DNA from: Bacillota bacterium
GTDB lineage: Bacteria > Bacillota > Clostridia > Oscillospirales > Ruminococcaceae
Assembly (NCBI GenBank): GCA_023388515.1
Contig: JAEWGD010000043.1
Location: forward strand, 1 to 60,281
Reading direction: 5' to 3'
Length of the DNA: 60,281 bases
The number at the start of each line of letters is the position of its first letter. Positions within the stretch are counted from its first letter, which is position 1. The notes below the pieces were generated by a model. That model ran no database searches and had not been told where the DNA came from. It saw only the letters and a list, made by a program, of their open reading frames with translations. The position numbers and the translations under genes are program-made. Shown here one piece after another: positions 58,887 through 60,281 of this stretch.

Positions 58887-60122
58887 TTGTCTATTTTAAA
58901 TAGGTTGGAAGTTTTATCACCTGTGGGTGATTATGAAAGATTAATATCTGCGATTGATTATGGTGCAGATGCAGTTTATCTTGGCAGAAAAGAGTTTGGA
59001 ATGAGGGCATCACCACTTAATTTTGATTATGAGGGGTTGAAAACTGCTGTTAACATTGCACATGAAAAGGGCGTAAAAGTTTATTTGACCTGCAATACAC
59101 TGCCTAGAAACAGCGAAATATCAGCGTTTCAGGCTTTTATAGATGAAGCAGTCGATTGTAAGGTTGATGCAGTTATTGTTGCAGATATAGGTGTTTTATC
59201 GCTTGTTAAGAAGTTTGCACCAAATATGGAGATACATATGTCTACACAAACGGGTGTGGTGAATTATGTAACGGCGAATGAGCTTTATAATATGGGAGCA
59301 AAAAGGGTGGTTTTAGCAAGAGAGCTATCCCTTGAGGAGATTGCAGAGATTAGAGCTAAGGTGCCGGATGACCTTGATATTGAAGTGTTTGTTCATGGTG
59401 CTATGTGCGTATCGTTTTCGGGGAGATGTTTGCTGTCGCAGTATATGGTTAACAGGGATGCGAACAGAGGTGAATGTGCACAGCCATGTAGATGGAGTTA
59501 CCATCTTGTCGAGGAAAAGCGTCCTAATGAGTTTTATCCTATTTATGAGGACGAAAAAGGAACATACATTTTAAATGCTAAGGATTTATGTATGATTGAC
59601 CATATTGACAAGCTGATTGAGGCAGGAGTTACAAGTCTTAAAATTGAGGGCAGAGCAAAATCGGCTTATTATGTTTCTATAATTACTAACGCATATAGAA
59701 TGGCAGTGGACCACTTTAAAGCTAATCCTAATTCATTTAAGTTACCTAAGTGGATTTATGACGAGGTTTTCAAGGTTAGTCATCGCAAATACTGCACAGG
59801 ATTTTTCTTCGGTAATCCCAAAGATTGTCAGTATTATGAAACAGGGGGCTATATAAGAGAGTATGACGTTGTTGGAGTCATTGATTATTGTGCTGATGGA
59901 AAAATATATGCAACACAAAGAAATAGGTTCTTTTCAGGAGATACAGTAGAGATTATATCGCCACAAAAAGAACCGATTGAATTAAAAATAACAGCGATGT
60001 ATGATGAAAAGGGAGAATTAGTTGAAAGTGCTAAACATGCGATGATGAAACTGGTTATCCCTTGCGATATGGAATTCCCACCAAACTCAATAATGAGAAT
60101 AAAAAAAGCAGACAGCAATTAA
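58887..60122 (+). CDS. U32-family peptidase-like protein (tRNA hydroxylation type)
   Basis: The 411-residue protein matches peptidase family U32: ELSLEEIAEIRAK, VFVHGAMCVSFSGRCLLSQY, NRGECAQPCRWSY and SLKIEGRAKSAYYV. The conserved cysteines are intact. Members such as RlhA, TrhP and YrrN/YrrO take part in tRNA or rRNA hydroxylation, or act as collagenase-like proteases; this one most resembles the YrrO/TrhP group. It starts with TTG after ACGGAGG. In Firmicutes the gene is commonly near mltG, as here. Confidence 0.88.
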   Translation: MSILNRLEVLSPVGDYERLISAIDYGADAVYLGRKEFGMRASPLNFDYEGLKTAVNIAHEKGVKVYLTCNTLPRNSEISAFQAFIDEAVDCKVDAVIVADIGVLSLVKKFAPNMEIHMSTQTGVVNYVTANELYNMGAKRVVLARELSLEEIAEIRAKVPDDLDIEVFVHGAMCVSFSGRCLLSQYMVNRDANRGECAQPCRWSYHLVEEKRPNEFYPIYEDEKGTYILNAKDLCMIDHIDKLIEAGVTSLKIEGRAKSAYYVSIITNAYRMAVDHFKANPNSFKLPKWIYDEVFKVSHRKYCTGFFFGNPKDCQYYETGGYIREYDVVGVIDYCADGKIYATQRNRFFSGDTVEIISPQKEPIELKITAMYDEKGELVESAKHAMMKLVIPCDMEFPPNSIMRIKKADSN

Positions 60123-60140
60123 TGCCGTCTGCTTTTTTAT
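60108..60140 (+). terminator. terminator after the U32 gene
   Basis: GCAGAC (60108-60113) pairs with GTCTGC (60126-60131), followed by T6. A7 before the stem also allows minus-strand use for the symporter gene. Confidence 0.85.
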
Positions 60141-60155
60141 ATTTACTTTACTACC

Positions 60156-60281
60156 TTACGCCTTTTTTTCTTCTTTTTTATAGCATAAGAATATTTCATC
60201 AAGAGTTTTACGTTCCATTTTAGGAGTGAACAAACTAACAACAGGAACAATTACCAATGAAACAAGCATAGCGAATGCACC
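60156..60281 (-). CDS. sodium:solute symporter, C-terminal end (partial)
   Basis: The last 41 codons of a minus-strand gene read a membrane helix (AMLVSLVIVPVVSLFTPKME) followed by RKTLDEIFLCYKKEEKKA and a stop at 60158-60156. The end of the last helix with 'VVSLFTPK' and a short basic tail is typical of SSS-family symporters. The substrate cannot be inferred. Confidence 0.65.
   Translation of the reverse strand, partial: GAFAMLVSLVIVPVVSLFTPKMERKTLDEIFLCYKKEEKKA

Overview
The window is AT-rich chromosomal DNA from a Gram-positive anaerobe of the class Clostridia, most likely Ruminococcus or a close Oscillospiraceae relative. The grounds are a Firmicutes-type dcw cluster with MraZ and a PASTA-domain PBP, a MurE with the DNPR signature of meso-diaminopimelate ligases, a Na+-pumping decarboxylase pair, and a CotH protein ending in a ruminococcal-style dockerin. 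Species is not determined.

Layout. 1-3.6 kb: a partial gene, the beta and gamma subunits of a Na+-translocating decarboxylase (minus strand), and an NfeD/SPFH membrane pair (plus strand). 3.7-18 kb: the division and cell wall cluster mraZ-rsmH-ftsL-pbp-murE-murF-mraY-ftsW-murG-murA-ftsQ-ftsZ. It is preceded by a sigma-A promoter and an array of MraZ boxes, and it lacks murD, murC, murB and ftsA. 18-21.4 kb: a CorA transporter, a DivIVA-like coiled-coil protein and a lone fumarase beta subunit. 21.4-22.5 kb: a complete IS630-type element with its transposase in two frames joined by an A7 slippery run. 22.5-28.1 kb: an HD-GYP/TIM-barrel pair, tRNA-Leu(GAG), tRNA-Ser(GGA), trxB, nadA and a small pseudogene.

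28.2-48.5 kb is an integrated genomic island. The 3' part of tRNA-Leu(TAG) is repeated exactly over 61 bp at 28196-28256 and 48427-48487. A frameshifted tyrosine integrase lies just inside the right copy, and ParA/ParB-like genes lie near it. From the left the island carries: a roughly 510-nt structured RNA on the minus strand with its own consensus promoter (possibly of the ROOL class of large ornate RNAs); an IS3 orfA remnant; a type I restriction-modification operon hsdM-rhuM-hsdS-hsdR whose HsdS has a TAEL-type spacer repeat; a lipoprotein; relics of a conjugative-element protein; a four-gene minus-strand operon (WYL regulator, EEP nuclease/phosphatase fold protein, 770-aa unknown, DUF697-like membrane protein) that looks like an undescribed defence cassette; a ParM fragment joined to a serine-recombinase tail; and the partition genes.

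48.5-60.3 kb returns to chromosomal genes: a small unknown protein, an XRE regulator divergent from a lipoprotein gene with a palindromic operator inside its promoter, a second lipoprotein, the secreted CotH/dockerin protein, and a plus-strand run of tmk-like kinase, DUF2156, DJ-1/PfpI, 5-formyl-THF cyclo-ligase, mltG and a U32 peptidase. The window ends inside a sodium:solute symporter gene.

All calls come from reading the sequence and translations by eye. No database search or folding program was run.
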